A stretch of DNA of 64,000 nt from Craspedostauros australis (taxonomy: Eukaryota > Bacillariophyta > Bacillariophyceae > Mastogloiales > Achnanthaceae). The stretch is from positions 248,001 to 312,000 of the forward strand of contig JAMXDE010000046.1 of assembly GCA_026770025.1 (NCBI GenBank). The letters are read 5' to 3'. The notes beneath the pieces were generated by a model that did no database searches, had not been told where the DNA came from, and saw only the letters and a program-made list of their open reading frames with translations. The number at the start of each line of letters is the position of its first letter. The stretch's first letter is position 1. This document shows, in pieces, positions 9,552 to 18,678 of the stretch. The position numbers were made by a program, and so were the translations under genes.

Positions 9552-11063
9552 TCAATTAGAGTTACTTGCGCTAGCGTTGGTTGCGTCTGTTGCGCCATTC
9601 AGGAAGCAGTCATGAAATCCATCCAACAGTTCCTTGCGTTGCAACTGTTTGCCAATCACCACGATCTGACACTGCCGCGGTGTATCGCCGAATGATTCCG
9701 TCTGGGCTGGGTACACATCCCACAGATCATGGACGGCCTGCAATATATATTTGCAATTGCCATTCGTATCGTCATCATCATCAAATACAGACAGGATCCC
9801 CTTCATGCGGAATATGCGCATCGTCGTGTCGTTGGAGCGCATGTTGTGCGTGGAGATGTTGGACTGCAATCGCTGATCCAGCACTTCATTCAATTCATCC
9901 TGCTGCGGCCACAGGATGCTGGCCAACCAGGCGTTGAGTTTGGAGAGCTGCATCGTGCCTGTGTGACGCAAGGAAATGGTCGAGATGGAGTTGGTGTGTT
10001 TGTGATTCTGCTTGTCGTTGCTGATTTGTTCTTCTTCTGGTGTTGTGCATTCCACACATTGTGTGTGAACCTGCGAATGAACGCACGAATGATGATGGCG
10101 GTGGTTGTGGCGGCAGGTATGATCGTGCTCGTGATCCTCATGGCATTGACCATCATTCGTGACCTCGACCTGAACAGCGCGCTCCAGCTGTTCTTCGAGC
10201 TCTCCCAAACGATCCTTGCCATCGAAGCAGTTGGTATCCAGGATCCAATTCAGATCGGGGACCTTCGAAAACGAGGTACACTGAATCGGCACCATCGGGT
10301 GGATGTCACGTATCACCTTGAGCACTTGTTTCTGTGCTTGCGCTTGCGCTTCCGTGTCTACTTGTGCCCCTGTGTTTGATTGAGCACGAGATGGTCCGCC
10401 ACTGTTGAGAGCGCTGCCGTTGCCAGCCTTGCCCAACAAGTCCACCTTGTTGCAAAGGATCCGGTCCGCATGGGCGATCTGCTGCGCCGCCTCTTCCGTC
10501 TCCTCCAGCTGCCGTCGAATGTGATAGGCATCCACCAGAGTGACGATTCCGTCCAACCGCAGACGGCTCTGGATCTGATCGTCCAACCAGAAGACGCTCG
10601 CGATGGGTCCCGGATTGGCCATGCCGCTGGCCTCGATGAGGATGTAATCGAGGTCTTTGCGTTTTTGCAGCAGCGATTCCAACGTCATGACGAGGTTGTC
10701 CTTCACCGTGCAGCAGATGCAGCCGTTGGGCAGCTCCAGGAAGTCCGTGAGGCTGTTGTTGGATGGATCCACACCGTCGCGAGCAATCAGAGATTCCACC
10801 GCAACGCCCTCGCCGAATTCATTTTCAATCACGGCGATGCGCTTGCCGTGGTCGGGGGATTGCAGAATGTACTGGATGAGCGTCGTCTTTCCGCTGCCCA
10901 GGAATCCGGACAGGATGGTGACTGGACATGGCGGCATTTCTTCTTCTTCCTCCTTCTCTCCCTGTTGTGAATGCTGCGCCTGCTGCTGCTGCTGTGCAGG
11001 CTCGCTGGCCGCATCCGCTGCGACCTCCACCAGCATCGGTGGTTCATCGTCGTCACTATCCAT
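9552..11063 (-). CDS. ZNG1/CBWD-type zinc chaperone GTPase (COG0523, CobW family)
   Basis: 503 residues from the ATG at 11063; the open frame runs to 11402 but nothing upstream resembles the family. G3E GTPase motifs are clear: Walker A GFLGSGKTT (about residue 51), ENEFGEG, the metal-binding CxCC motif as GCICC (about 112), a YILIEASGMANPG switch and NKVDL for guanine specificity. The C-terminal CobW domain (RMKGILSVFD, VHDLWDVYP) closely follows eukaryotic CBWD/ZNG1 proteins, which deliver Zn to client metalloenzymes such as methionine aminopeptidase 1. Between the domains is a Cys/His cluster (HEDHEHDHTCRHNHRHHH, about residues 309-345), a likely metal-binding loop. The N-terminus has DDDEPPMLVEV, resembling the ZNG1 client motif CPELVPI without its Cys. 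It is transcribed divergently from the YCII gene. Confidence 0.88.
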   Translation of the reverse strand: MDSDDDEPPMLVEVAADAASEPAQQQQQAQHSQQGEKEEEEEMPPCPVTILSGFLGSGKTTLIQYILQSPDHGKRIAVIENEFGEGVAVESLIARDGVDPSNNSLTDFLELPNGCICCTVKDNLVMTLESLLQKRKDLDYILIEASGMANPGPIASVFWLDDQIQSRLRLDGIVTLVDAYHIRRQLEETEEAAQQIAHADRILCNKVDLLGKAGNGSALNSGGPSRAQSNTGAQVDTEAQAQAQKQVLKVIRDIHPMVPIQCTSFSKVPDLNWILDTNCFDGKDRLGELEEQLERAVQVEVTNDGQCHEDHEHDHTCRHNHRHHHSCVHSQVHTQCVECTTPEEEQISNDKQNHKHTNSISTISLRHTGTMQLSKLNAWLASILWPQQDELNEVLDQRLQSNISTHNMRSNDTTMRIFRMKGILSVFDDDDDTNGNCKYILQAVHDLWDVYPAQTESFGDTPRQCQIVVIGKQLQRKELLDGFHDCFLNGATDATNASASNSN

Positions 11064-11919
11064 TTCACTCACTTCGCAAATTGCAGAAAGAAGATGGGCC
11101 CACTTGCGAGCGTCACTGTTGGAATTGGGGACCCTTTCAGAGTGTAGCACGATTATGTATGTGCTGGTATGGCAGATGTGGGGACATGTAGTCGTACTGT
11201 CCCTCACCTCTCTCGTACTCTGTGATGTTCCTGGTGTGATGCATTCGCGAGGTGCGACGATGTGGATAATGAATGGAGAGAGGGCCTTCGCCTTGTGTGG
11301 AGACAGTTCTGTTGCGCCTGAGTCGTCGCCACCAATCGTGTCGCGATCGTGAACCGAGAAACATCGAAGAGAATCCTTTGTCTTATACGTGATTCGACAC
11401 ATTCGTGATTGAGGCTCTCGTTGTGGAGAACGGTCTGACCTTCTATCCGCCCATCAAGATTGCGCCAACCATCATTCCTGCCGCGCTTCTGCCATTGACA
11501 TGAAAGGCAGATCCGTCCATCTTCGGCGTATCCACACCACCCAGAGGATGAAGAAGGAAGCCATCAACCAGAAAGCACTTCCTGTTGCACGTCGACCCAT
11601 CGGCCCTGCCGTCTCTCTGCCATCTCTGTGTGCCATTGCAGCCACCAAAGCACCAAGAACGCTCTCGATTCCAGCATCGTGATCATTGTCCCAGCAGGTA
11701 TTGTCCTCTTTCATCATTGCTGGCTGAAGACCCCATCAGAATACGCGCAGAGTAGATTACATCGGCGGCCGAATAGGTACACCGGCGATCTCTGCTGCAT
11801 ATCTTCTGCTGCATTTCCGCAGAGAGCAACCAATACCGACAAAGGCCAACCAACTCAGCTGCATTCCGATCCACGGAACCATTGCCACCAATCAACCCAG
11901 CATCGAATCAATAGCAGAG
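11064..11919. other. Divergent promoter region, zinc chaperone / YCII gene
   Basis: 856 bp between two divergent start codons. It presumably contains both promoters and leaders. No gene is supported; the frame extending upstream of the chaperone has no family resemblance. Confidence 0.6.
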
Positions 11920-13487
11920 ATGATCATGGCAGACGGAGCGGCACACGAGCAGCTGCAGCCTCAGCAGCGCAAGTGTGAAGAAAGAATACTGAATGCTGCG
12001 GCATCAAGTCCACCACGGACCAATGGATACGCGGTGCGCCTGTTGCTGATGTCTGTCTGCGTGCAGCTCATCTCGGTCACTGCATTCGCACCACCAGCAA
12101 CTGCAGCAGCACGCAGGGCATCCACCGTGGCCTTCATCTCGCCATCTGCCACGCCACGCCGCCAACGTACGAGTATGCCACCATGCTTCATGTCCTCCTT
12201 CTCTGCCGATGGATCCGAATATTCATCCAAGGCTTCCGACTACGACGATGATGACCAGCAGATGTTCCGACGCCCCTACGACGAAGGAGACGAAGAAGCC
12301 GAGGGCTCTATCCCGCCCACCGTCGAACTGCAGCCCGTCCCCATGTCCAAGAACTCTGGCAGCCGCTTCGTCTCCATCGTTTGGGATCGGGAGGTCGACA
12401 CCGAGGGCCGCGACATGATGCAGCTGCACGACGACCGAGATGAGGCCATCGAAGATCATGTCATGTTCTGCCGCAAGAAGAATCTCTACAACGAGACCGT
12501 CAATACCGGCAGCATGGTCGACATCTCGCGGAGTTATCAAATGTACGTTCCTGGCAGATCCTCGCGTATTCCGTGCTCCGTGCCTTGTGTTGTGTTGTGT
12601 GTTCCATGTTCGGTCCTCTGTACCTCTCTGCTCGTATATGCTACATGGATACTCTCGACTCATCCCTTCGTTGATTCCTCTCTCTCTCTCTCTCTCTTCA
12701 CCTTCAATGTCACCATCGCCATCACGAATGTGGCGGTTGCAACCTTTGATGTACTGAACCCATCCCATCACAATTCGCATCATTTCAAAAACGAAACGCG
12801 CACTACATTCCCAATACAAATGCATTTGCAAACGCAAACACAATTGAACCACCACGTATGGCGTACAACCTACTCAGGCTTTCGGCGGATGTTCGACGAA
12901 TCATCGGTCATGTCATGGTGTTGGAAAGCAAAGAATTGGCGCACGTCGAGGAGCTCTTGCGGGAGGAACCCATCATGCAGGTCCTCACAGGCGGCGACAT
13001 CTCCGGAGCCCATCTCTACCGCTGGCGCCACATTCGTGATTACACCCTGCGACAGGACGACGGACGCATCGGCTCACCCGCCGTCCTCGTCGCCATGGAC
13101 GAAACCGAAAACGTCGACGGTCTGCGCGAAGCCTTGTACGAAGAGAATTTGAAGTACCTCATCGAAAGCCGGCGCATCATAGCGGCAGGACCGATGCATG
13201 TGGCCACCAAAGACAAGGACGATCCCGCCAGCGTCGGCGTCGGCGATCTAATCATGTTCAATGCGCGATCGCGTCAAGAGGCCATCGAGTTCGTGGAAGC
13301 GTTGCCGTACGCCGAGGCCGGGCTGTACAGCGACATGCGCGTTCACTTCTACAATCAACTCGATATCACGGGTAAGTTCGTCTCTGAAGATCCCATGCGA
13401 GATGCGCCATGTTCGCAGATGCAGGAGGCTCTGGAAGTTTGGGGATATCCCACGGGCGATGATCAGACACCGTGGTTAAATTTCTAA
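11920..13487 (+). CDS. Plastid-targeted tandem YCII-domain protein (2 exons)
   Basis: Join 11920..12542 and 12878..13487 (GT at 12543, AG at 12876-12877, 335-bp intron, phase 2) gives 410 residues. The splice restores a continuous YCII-like fold, which supports the model. The N-terminus has a hydrophobic core (VRLLLMSVCVQLISV) followed by TAFAP and an Ala/Arg/Ser stretch, matching the stramenopile bipartite plastid presequence, although about 40 residues precede the hydrophobic core. Two YCII-like modules follow. The first (about residues 147-255) has FVSIVWD, an EDHVMF helix, HVMVLES, LLREEPI and LYRW. The second (about 275-380) has AVLVAMD, LKYL, IIAAGPM, DLIMFNARSRQEA and GLYSDM. YCII domains have a ferredoxin-like dimeric fold, with mostly unknown roles and a His-Asp pair in enzymatic members. 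A CT microsatellite lies in the intron. Confidence 0.82.
12678..12697. repeat. (CT)n microsatellite inside the YCII-gene intron
   Basis: About ten CT dinucleotides lie near the middle of the 335-bp intron, well away from both splice sites. Confidence 0.8.
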
Positions 13488-13900
13488 GCAGACGATCACC
13501 TTCGACCATGAGGATGGTGACGATAAATTGACGATTACAAGTAGAGTAGGACTGAAAGTAATAGAACGAAGCAGAAAGAGTCTTAACGAGCGTAACCACG
13601 ACATTGTGTCATCTCTTCTGCAGAGCTCGGGATGGTCGCCCGGTGTTTCGGGTACGAACGAAAAGAAAGCATGGTTGCATGGATGTCGTCACGGCGCTTT
13701 GCTACGGCAATCCCTTCATACTCGTGCAATTCATCCTGGACCACGTAAACTCAAAGCCGCTTGCTGCTGTCGACACTTGATGGTTCATTTCATCCGCAGC
13801 ACGTACGAGTTACATAACCCTACGTATGGAGTACTAAACGACATATAATGCAATAATATGCACAAGAATTGCCACACTTCGACATCCAAAACTCGTGACT
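13488..13900. other. Convergent 3' spacer, YCII / methyltransferase
   Basis: 413 bp between two convergent stop codons. The right half is AT-richer than the genes. No gene is seen; it presumably holds both 3' UTRs and polyadenylation signals. Confidence 0.6.
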
Positions 13901-15196
13901 TCAATCCTCTTTCACCCCGTTCTTGAGCATGTAAACGTGATACCGCCGTTCGAAGATCTTGTCGTCCACGATCTGCACAGAATCGACATCGACATCCCAC
14001 CCGTATCTCTCCGCGCCTTCCTCCCAGAACTTGCGCGACACGCCGCCCCAATCCATGCGATGGCCGCACAGCTGCGGTGACACCTGTTCCGCAATGACGG
14101 GTGCACCCGGCTTGGCCAACCGCACCATCTCGCCGAACCATTGGCCGAACCAATCATCCTGCGTTTTCTGCGCTAGCTCGTTGAGCTTGGCGCTCTTCCA
14201 GTCGTCGGCGTCGGCGTCGCACAGGCGCGTGTAGGTGTCATTGACGCCGTCCTTGCCAATTCCGTTGCCCCAGGTGAGGTCGATTCCGAACTGCTCATTC
14301 AGTCCCAGCGGATCCGTGAGCGGGGTGATGTAGCCGCAGTACACGAGATCGAAGCTGTTGGATGGCACGAAGGGGAGGGACTCCGAATCGCCCATGCACA
14401 GGTGTCCCTTGTGCGGTCGGAAGTCTGCAGTGATGTTGTCGAAGATGACGTTGGAAATCTCAACGCTGGTGCTGATGTACTCATTGCCGTACACCACGAG
14501 GTCGGTGATGCCAGCCTCCTCGTGGAGCACTTCGAGCGTCATGAGGAGGTTCAGTCCGATGCCGCTGGCCGATTCGTAGATGGAGTCTCCGCTCTTGAGG
14601 TGTGGAGCGAAGAACTTGCGCTTGAAGCCGGACATGCCCTGTTTGACTTCGTTGTAGCTCTTCCCCCAGTCGTCGAACTCGGAGGTGCGGAAGGTTTCGG
14701 CAAAGTGCGTCATGTTGTCGGTGCCTTGCTGCTTGGCCTCCTTGATGTATTCGGCTTCATCGAATTGATCGAACGTGCGTGACTTGGAGATCTTGGCCGG
14801 ACATTGGTAATCGACGATGGCCGATGCTTGCGTCGATGTCCGCGGTGTCGATGGCTGTTTTGGCGCAAACACGGCGATGCAACCCACCACCAGCACGCCC
14901 AGCATGAACCAAGCCAAGCATTGGATGTTGTGAAAGCACGACGACGATTCATTGTCCTCATCAGTGGTGTACTTGCGCAGACGCAACGTCCTGTACATCT
15001 CGCCATCGTCGTTGACATCGTTCAAGTCGGACGCGGCATCGTCGTCGCCATCGTCAGCCGAAAGCAATCCGCAGCTTTCTTCCTCGCTGTTGGAATGTGC
15101 GGCGGTTTGGTTCGAGTACTTCATCTCGATGTCGTTTTCCACATCGTCGGCTGGGACGTCGTCCGTGAAGGACGTCTCTGTCTTGGCGGTTGGCAT
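13901..15196 (-). CDS. Membrane-anchored SAM-dependent methyltransferase-like protein
   Basis: 431 residues from the ATG at 15196. An acidic N-terminal tail of about 90 residues precedes one transmembrane span (LAWFMLGVLVVGCIAVF, about 94-110), giving type II topology with the catalytic domain in the ER or Golgi lumen (inferred). The body has the class I methyltransferase order: motif I as SIYESASGIGLNL (about 205-217), a following VVYGNEY that supplies the acidic ribose-binding residue (Glu at about 239), GDSESLPF, then SFDLVYCGYI, the usual motif IV position. Motif I has Ala-Ser where a Gly is usual (GxGxG becomes SASGIG), so cofactor binding should be checked. Near the C-terminus PVIAEQVSP and WGGVSRKFWEEGAERYGWDVDV are distinctive. 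The substrate is unknown. Confidence 0.75.
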   Translation of the reverse strand: MPTAKTETSFTDDVPADDVENDIEMKYSNQTAAHSNSEEESCGLLSADDGDDDAASDLNDVNDDGEMYRTLRLRKYTTDEDNESSSCFHNIQCLAWFMLGVLVVGCIAVFAPKQPSTPRTSTQASAIVDYQCPAKISKSRTFDQFDEAEYIKEAKQQGTDNMTHFAETFRTSEFDDWGKSYNEVKQGMSGFKRKFFAPHLKSGDSIYESASGIGLNLLMTLEVLHEEAGITDLVVYGNEYISTSVEISNVIFDNITADFRPHKGHLCMGDSESLPFVPSNSFDLVYCGYITPLTDPLGLNEQFGIDLTWGNGIGKDGVNDTYTRLCDADADDWKSAKLNELAQKTQDDWFGQWFGEMVRLAKPGAPVIAEQVSPQLCGHRMDWGGVSRKFWEEGAERYGWDVDVDSVQIVDDKIFERRYHVYMLKNGVKED

Positions 15197-15964
15197 CTTT
15201 CTGGAATGTGATCAATGAGCTGCACAGAGAGAATTGTGATGAATGACTTCAGACGACTTGAATGAGAGATTGAGAAAGAAATCGTACCCGTGTCCGTACG
15301 CGTGCGTTTGGCGAACTTTGGGAGTCGTTTCGTGTTCTGTGCGGAGTTCTCCTATTGCCTTCAACAAGCCGTTTGGTGTGTTGCCATGCTTGCCTCGAAC
15401 GCCGCAGAGTATTTGAGAGAGTAATCCAGGAGGAGGTACATACCATTCGTGGGTTGCTCCACTGGTCGTCGTATGCATGGAACGGTGTTATGCGATGGAG
15501 TAGTGCAGAGCAGAGTTACTCGAATGAGTGCGAATGATCGTAGCCGTAGTGGTTACCACCAAGGATGCTCCCTCTTGGACTGATCTGTGTTCGACGTCGC
15601 ATCTCGTCTCATCGCGCAAACAGCACAAAAGCTTGTTTCGACGCGACGATGACTCATTCGAATACTTAAAGCGGGAATCATCTGGCTTCATGCTCCATCC
15701 AATCCCGGATACCACAACGTTTTGCGATGACTCTTGTTTCCTCATTTTCCTTCCACGCAACACGAACGGGTCTTCCTCTCTTTTCGCTGTTGGTGTCGAC
15801 TTCCTCGAGATCCTTCGCCTCCTGCTTTCTCGCATGCCATGCCACACCACGCCGTCCTGTGCCCCTGGAGATCACAAAGAGACCGGCTTGATCTCTCACA
15901 TTCCGACGTACATACTCGTACATACTCGTACATATAGCAGTACACGCTGGGACAACACACGATC
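15197..15964. other. Divergent promoter region, methyltransferase / MYND gene
   Basis: 768 bp between two divergent start codons. Its right end carries two copies of TACTCGTA in a 10-bp repeat, 35-52 bp before the MYND ATG. Overlapping short frames on both strands are chance openings. Confidence 0.6.
15904..15934 (+). promoter_or_regulatory. Direct repeat of CATACTCGTA upstream of MYND gene
   Basis: Two tandem copies of a 10-bp unit (octamers at 15913-15920 and 15923-15930), preceded by a partial copy, lie 35-52 bp upstream of the ATG at 15965. The octamer recurs in many spacers of this window, so a binding-site role is a reasonable guess but is unproven. Confidence 0.4.
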
Positions 15965-16945
15965 ATGGTAACCGTGGACATCGTGGACGACGGACGCGAC
16001 GAGCGCATAGCGGCGTACGTTCTGAAAGCCAACTGGACGTGGGCATCGCGCGAGAACATCACGTGCACATCATCATCCGACAGCAACGATGCCTGCATCA
16101 TGAGCAACACCGTTCTCACCAACCCTTCCCAAACGGAGGCCGTCGTGGCGCTCGACGAAGGCATCCGAAGGCATTGGAAGCAGCACGGCGACATGGTGCA
16201 GCACATATGGCGTGGCATCAAGGCCAACGCGCGTCGCAACCTGCTGGCGGCCATCTCGCCCGATCTCTGCACGGAGGGAGGCGCGTCATCCGAGGTCGCC
16301 ATGAAGCGCCTGCTGCTGCCCGAATTCGCATCCTTGAACACCTTCTGCAGGGACCCGCAGCTCTTCATCAACGTCATTGAGAATTCCGTCCTGTCGCATC
16401 CGCTCAACCTGCAGTACCGCCTCGATGCCAGGGTCATCCGCGATTACATTGAGGACGGCAAGCTCGAGCCTGATGATGAGAAGGAGAATCTGATCGCCCT
16501 GTTGGAGGGTGGGTCGCATGTGGGAGAGCCCATGTCGGTCGACACGGAGAAGCTCAAGACGATCAATCCCCAGCTTGCGCGGAAGTTCATGGAAATGATC
16601 GAGGACGGCGTGGCGTTGGAGGGGCCGATCTTTGCCCATGTTCTGGAACGCCGGCATCTGCTGCTGCAGCTCGTGGCGTTGGTTCTGGATGAAGTCCAGG
16701 GTGCCGTGGTGCTGCCGGCGACCTGCGCGAATCCGGGGTGCAACAACACCTACTTCGTGACGGCGTCAAAGGAAGAGGAGGAGAAATCGGCGTCGACGTC
16801 CACCGACGTATCACCCGAACAGAACCTGCAGCCGTTGCGGTGTTGCCAACGCTGCAAGCGCGTCGCCTACTGCAGTCGGGATTGCCAGGTGCAGCACTGG
16901 AAGCAGGGGCACAAGCAACAATGTGCTCGGTGGTCAAAGAAATGA
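15965..16945 (+). CDS. MYND zinc-finger protein
   Basis: 326 residues, single exon. A mostly helical N-terminal region of about 250 residues has no recognised domain. It is followed by a C-terminal MYND finger (about 258-322): a first Cys pair CANPGC, an unusually long Glu/Ser-rich insertion of about 35 residues, then CCQRCKRVAYCSRDCQ and the HW...GHKQQC end. The spacing after the insertion matches canonical MYND ligands (CxxC, YCSxxCQ, HWxxxHxxxC). MYND fingers mediate protein-protein contacts, and such single-finger proteins are numerous in diatoms. No SET or peptidase domain is present, so this is neither a SMYD methyltransferase nor methionine aminopeptidase. It is convergent with the SIM-containing gene. 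Confidence 0.85.
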   Translation: MVTVDIVDDGRDERIAAYVLKANWTWASRENITCTSSSDSNDACIMSNTVLTNPSQTEAVVALDEGIRRHWKQHGDMVQHIWRGIKANARRNLLAAISPDLCTEGGASSEVAMKRLLLPEFASLNTFCRDPQLFINVIENSVLSHPLNLQYRLDARVIRDYIEDGKLEPDDEKENLIALLEGGSHVGEPMSVDTEKLKTINPQLARKFMEMIEDGVALEGPIFAHVLERRHLLLQLVALVLDEVQGAVVLPATCANPGCNNTYFVTASKEEEEKSASTSTDVSPEQNLQPLRCCQRCKRVAYCSRDCQVQHWKQGHKQQCARWSKK

Positions 16946-17265
16946 GGCCCCTCAATACTGCCATACTGGTACGGCGCAACTGAGCGCAGCCGCATGTCTG
17001 TGTCCTCTAGTGCCTCCAAAAGAATGCGGATTTGGAGAGAGTACCACAGAGTTCTCTGAACGAGGTTCTTGGCAGAAAGTAGAGAACTTGACTCGACTCT
17101 GTCGCAGTTGCTCGGCTCTAAAGCAGTAGTACGAATACACCGGTGACTCATGTAAGAGCACTCGTAACTAATTTATTGTCTAAAACCATAAAACACAACT
17201 TGAACAGGTTAACATTCACTTTGCTTCGGGGCCGAATCGAAGCTCTCATCTCATTACCATCGTCC
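16946..17265. other. Convergent 3' spacer, MYND / SIM gene
   Basis: 320 bp between convergent stops, AT-richer towards the right; no gene seen. Confidence 0.6.
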
Positions 17266-18678
17266 TCATTGATAGTTCAACGCATCCTGGTGACTGGGAG
17301 TCGCTTCTGGCAGCAGGAGATGTTCTGTCATCTCGTCCGCAAAACTGTTGCAGGCATTCTGGAAGGACCGGAACGCGAGTGGCGGGTAGTACGAAGACTC
17401 GCGTGGTGCAAGCGACCCCAACGCGATGTCCTCGAGCGCGAGAGACGGCAAGGGCGCATTGCGGACGATGAAGTCGACCTTCTGATCAAAGGAAGCCGTG
17501 GTGTCGGGTGATGCCATGCCGGCGAAGTTGTTGTCGTCGTGGTCGTTTGCGAGCGGTGGAGTCACCACGGATACGTGTGCCATGGCAGTGAAGGGTGTGC
17601 AGGGCGTGGCCAGGCGTCGGCGCTTGGCCTTGGTGCTGGGCTCGCCCAATCGCTGCTGTGTCCCTGTGCTATGGTACGGTCGCTTACTATCGTCGTGATG
17701 ATCGATACAGTTGATCGCCTCGGCAAAGTTGACTTGGAGGCTTGACCGGTCATCTTCGACCTTCTCTGCCTTCATCCTGGAGTTCAACGTCTTCGCCGAG
17801 CGTCGGTTCATCATTGGAGACGAAGCAATGCGGGATGGGAGGATGGTGGTATGCTCACGAGTGCGTGGCGTGGTACCTTCGCCGTTGCTGCTGCGGTTGG
17901 CGTTGTCCTCGTCTTCACCTTCATCGTCCGATTCGGCGGTCAAGTCGATAATGGTGGCGGCGCTTGCCTTCTGGTGCATGAGTCTGGAGAGTTTGTTGTT
18001 ATGGGCGGAACTGCATGTGCGGATTGGTGATGGCGCAAGTAGGCTGCTGATCCTACTTGAAGATGTGCGGAGGGAAGAGGGCAGTCCGTCGTCGCGGTTG
18101 CAGTTGGCCACATTGCCGTTCGCCGGAAGATTGAGATTGCACTTGTTGCAACGTTGGTCAATGCCAAGATCAAGATCCCAATTCAGTTTGCCTTCATCTG
18201 TGCCATCCAAGCAATCGTCATCGCAGTTGATGGCCGTGGCAGCAGCAGCGCCGGAAGATGGAACCTGAGGCTCCTGGCTGACGGCGTCGCTTTGGAAGCG
18301 ATCACGAAGTTCATCCGAGACGAAGAAGAACTTGTTCGTCAGAACGAAGGCCGGCTTCATTTCATCCTTGTAACCACCGTTGATATCGATGCTGTTGCTA
18401 TTGCCAGTGGCGTGGTCGCCGTGCGGGTATGTGTACCCTCTGCGTGCGCTGCAACTGCCCGCATGCTCGTGATTATCGCTGCTCTTGCCTTCATCACTTG
18501 CTGGGAGGAACGATCCCACCGAATCGTTGTCTTCATCGCTCGCAGTCAGGAACGATGAATGAAGCCGGTTGAAAGGAAATGTCGTCTGGATTCTTCTTGG
18601 ATGCATGGTTGCATGTCTGGTTGCGTGCGTGGTTGGATTGCCTTCTGTCTGGGAAGATGCGTGAGCTTGTGGGTCCAT
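17266..18678 (-). CDS. Low-complexity nuclear-looking protein with a SUMO-interaction motif
   Basis: 470 residues from the ATG at 18678; the frame continues upstream to 19062 but that part is Thr-rich translated leader. Most of the sequence appears disordered and rich in Ser, Asp and Asn. Two short features stand out. TIIDLTAESDDEGEDED (about 241-257) matches the SUMO-interaction consensus, a hydrophobic core next to an acidic, phosphorylatable patch. KAKRRRL (about 350) is a candidate nuclear localisation signal. A patch near residue 165-190 has Cys spaced CxxC...C (CNKCNLNLPANGNVANC), too sparse to call a zinc finger. No enzyme domain is recognised. A role in SUMO-dependent nuclear assembly is inferred. 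Confidence 0.6.
   Translation of the reverse strand: MDPQAHASSQTEGNPTTHATRHATMHPRRIQTTFPFNRLHSSFLTASDEDNDSVGSFLPASDEGKSSDNHEHAGSCSARRGYTYPHGDHATGNSNSIDINGGYKDEMKPAFVLTNKFFFVSDELRDRFQSDAVSQEPQVPSSGAAAATAINCDDDCLDGTDEGKLNWDLDLGIDQRCNKCNLNLPANGNVANCNRDDGLPSSLRTSSSRISSLLAPSPIRTCSSAHNNKLSRLMHQKASAATIIDLTAESDDEGEDEDNANRSSNGEGTTPRTREHTTILPSRIASSPMMNRRSAKTLNSRMKAEKVEDDRSSLQVNFAEAINCIDHHDDSKRPYHSTGTQQRLGEPSTKAKRRRLATPCTPFTAMAHVSVVTPPLANDHDDNNFAGMASPDTTASFDQKVDFIVRNAPLPSLALEDIALGSLAPRESSYYPPLAFRSFQNACNSFADEMTEHLLLPEATPSHQDALNYQ

Noticed and set aside
15965..16945. The MYND protein as client of the nearby ZNG1 zinc chaperone
   Set aside because: ZNG1 recognises a MYND-type finger in METAP1, which is tempting, but this protein is not METAP1 and 4.9 kb of proximity in a eukaryote is no evidence of partnership.
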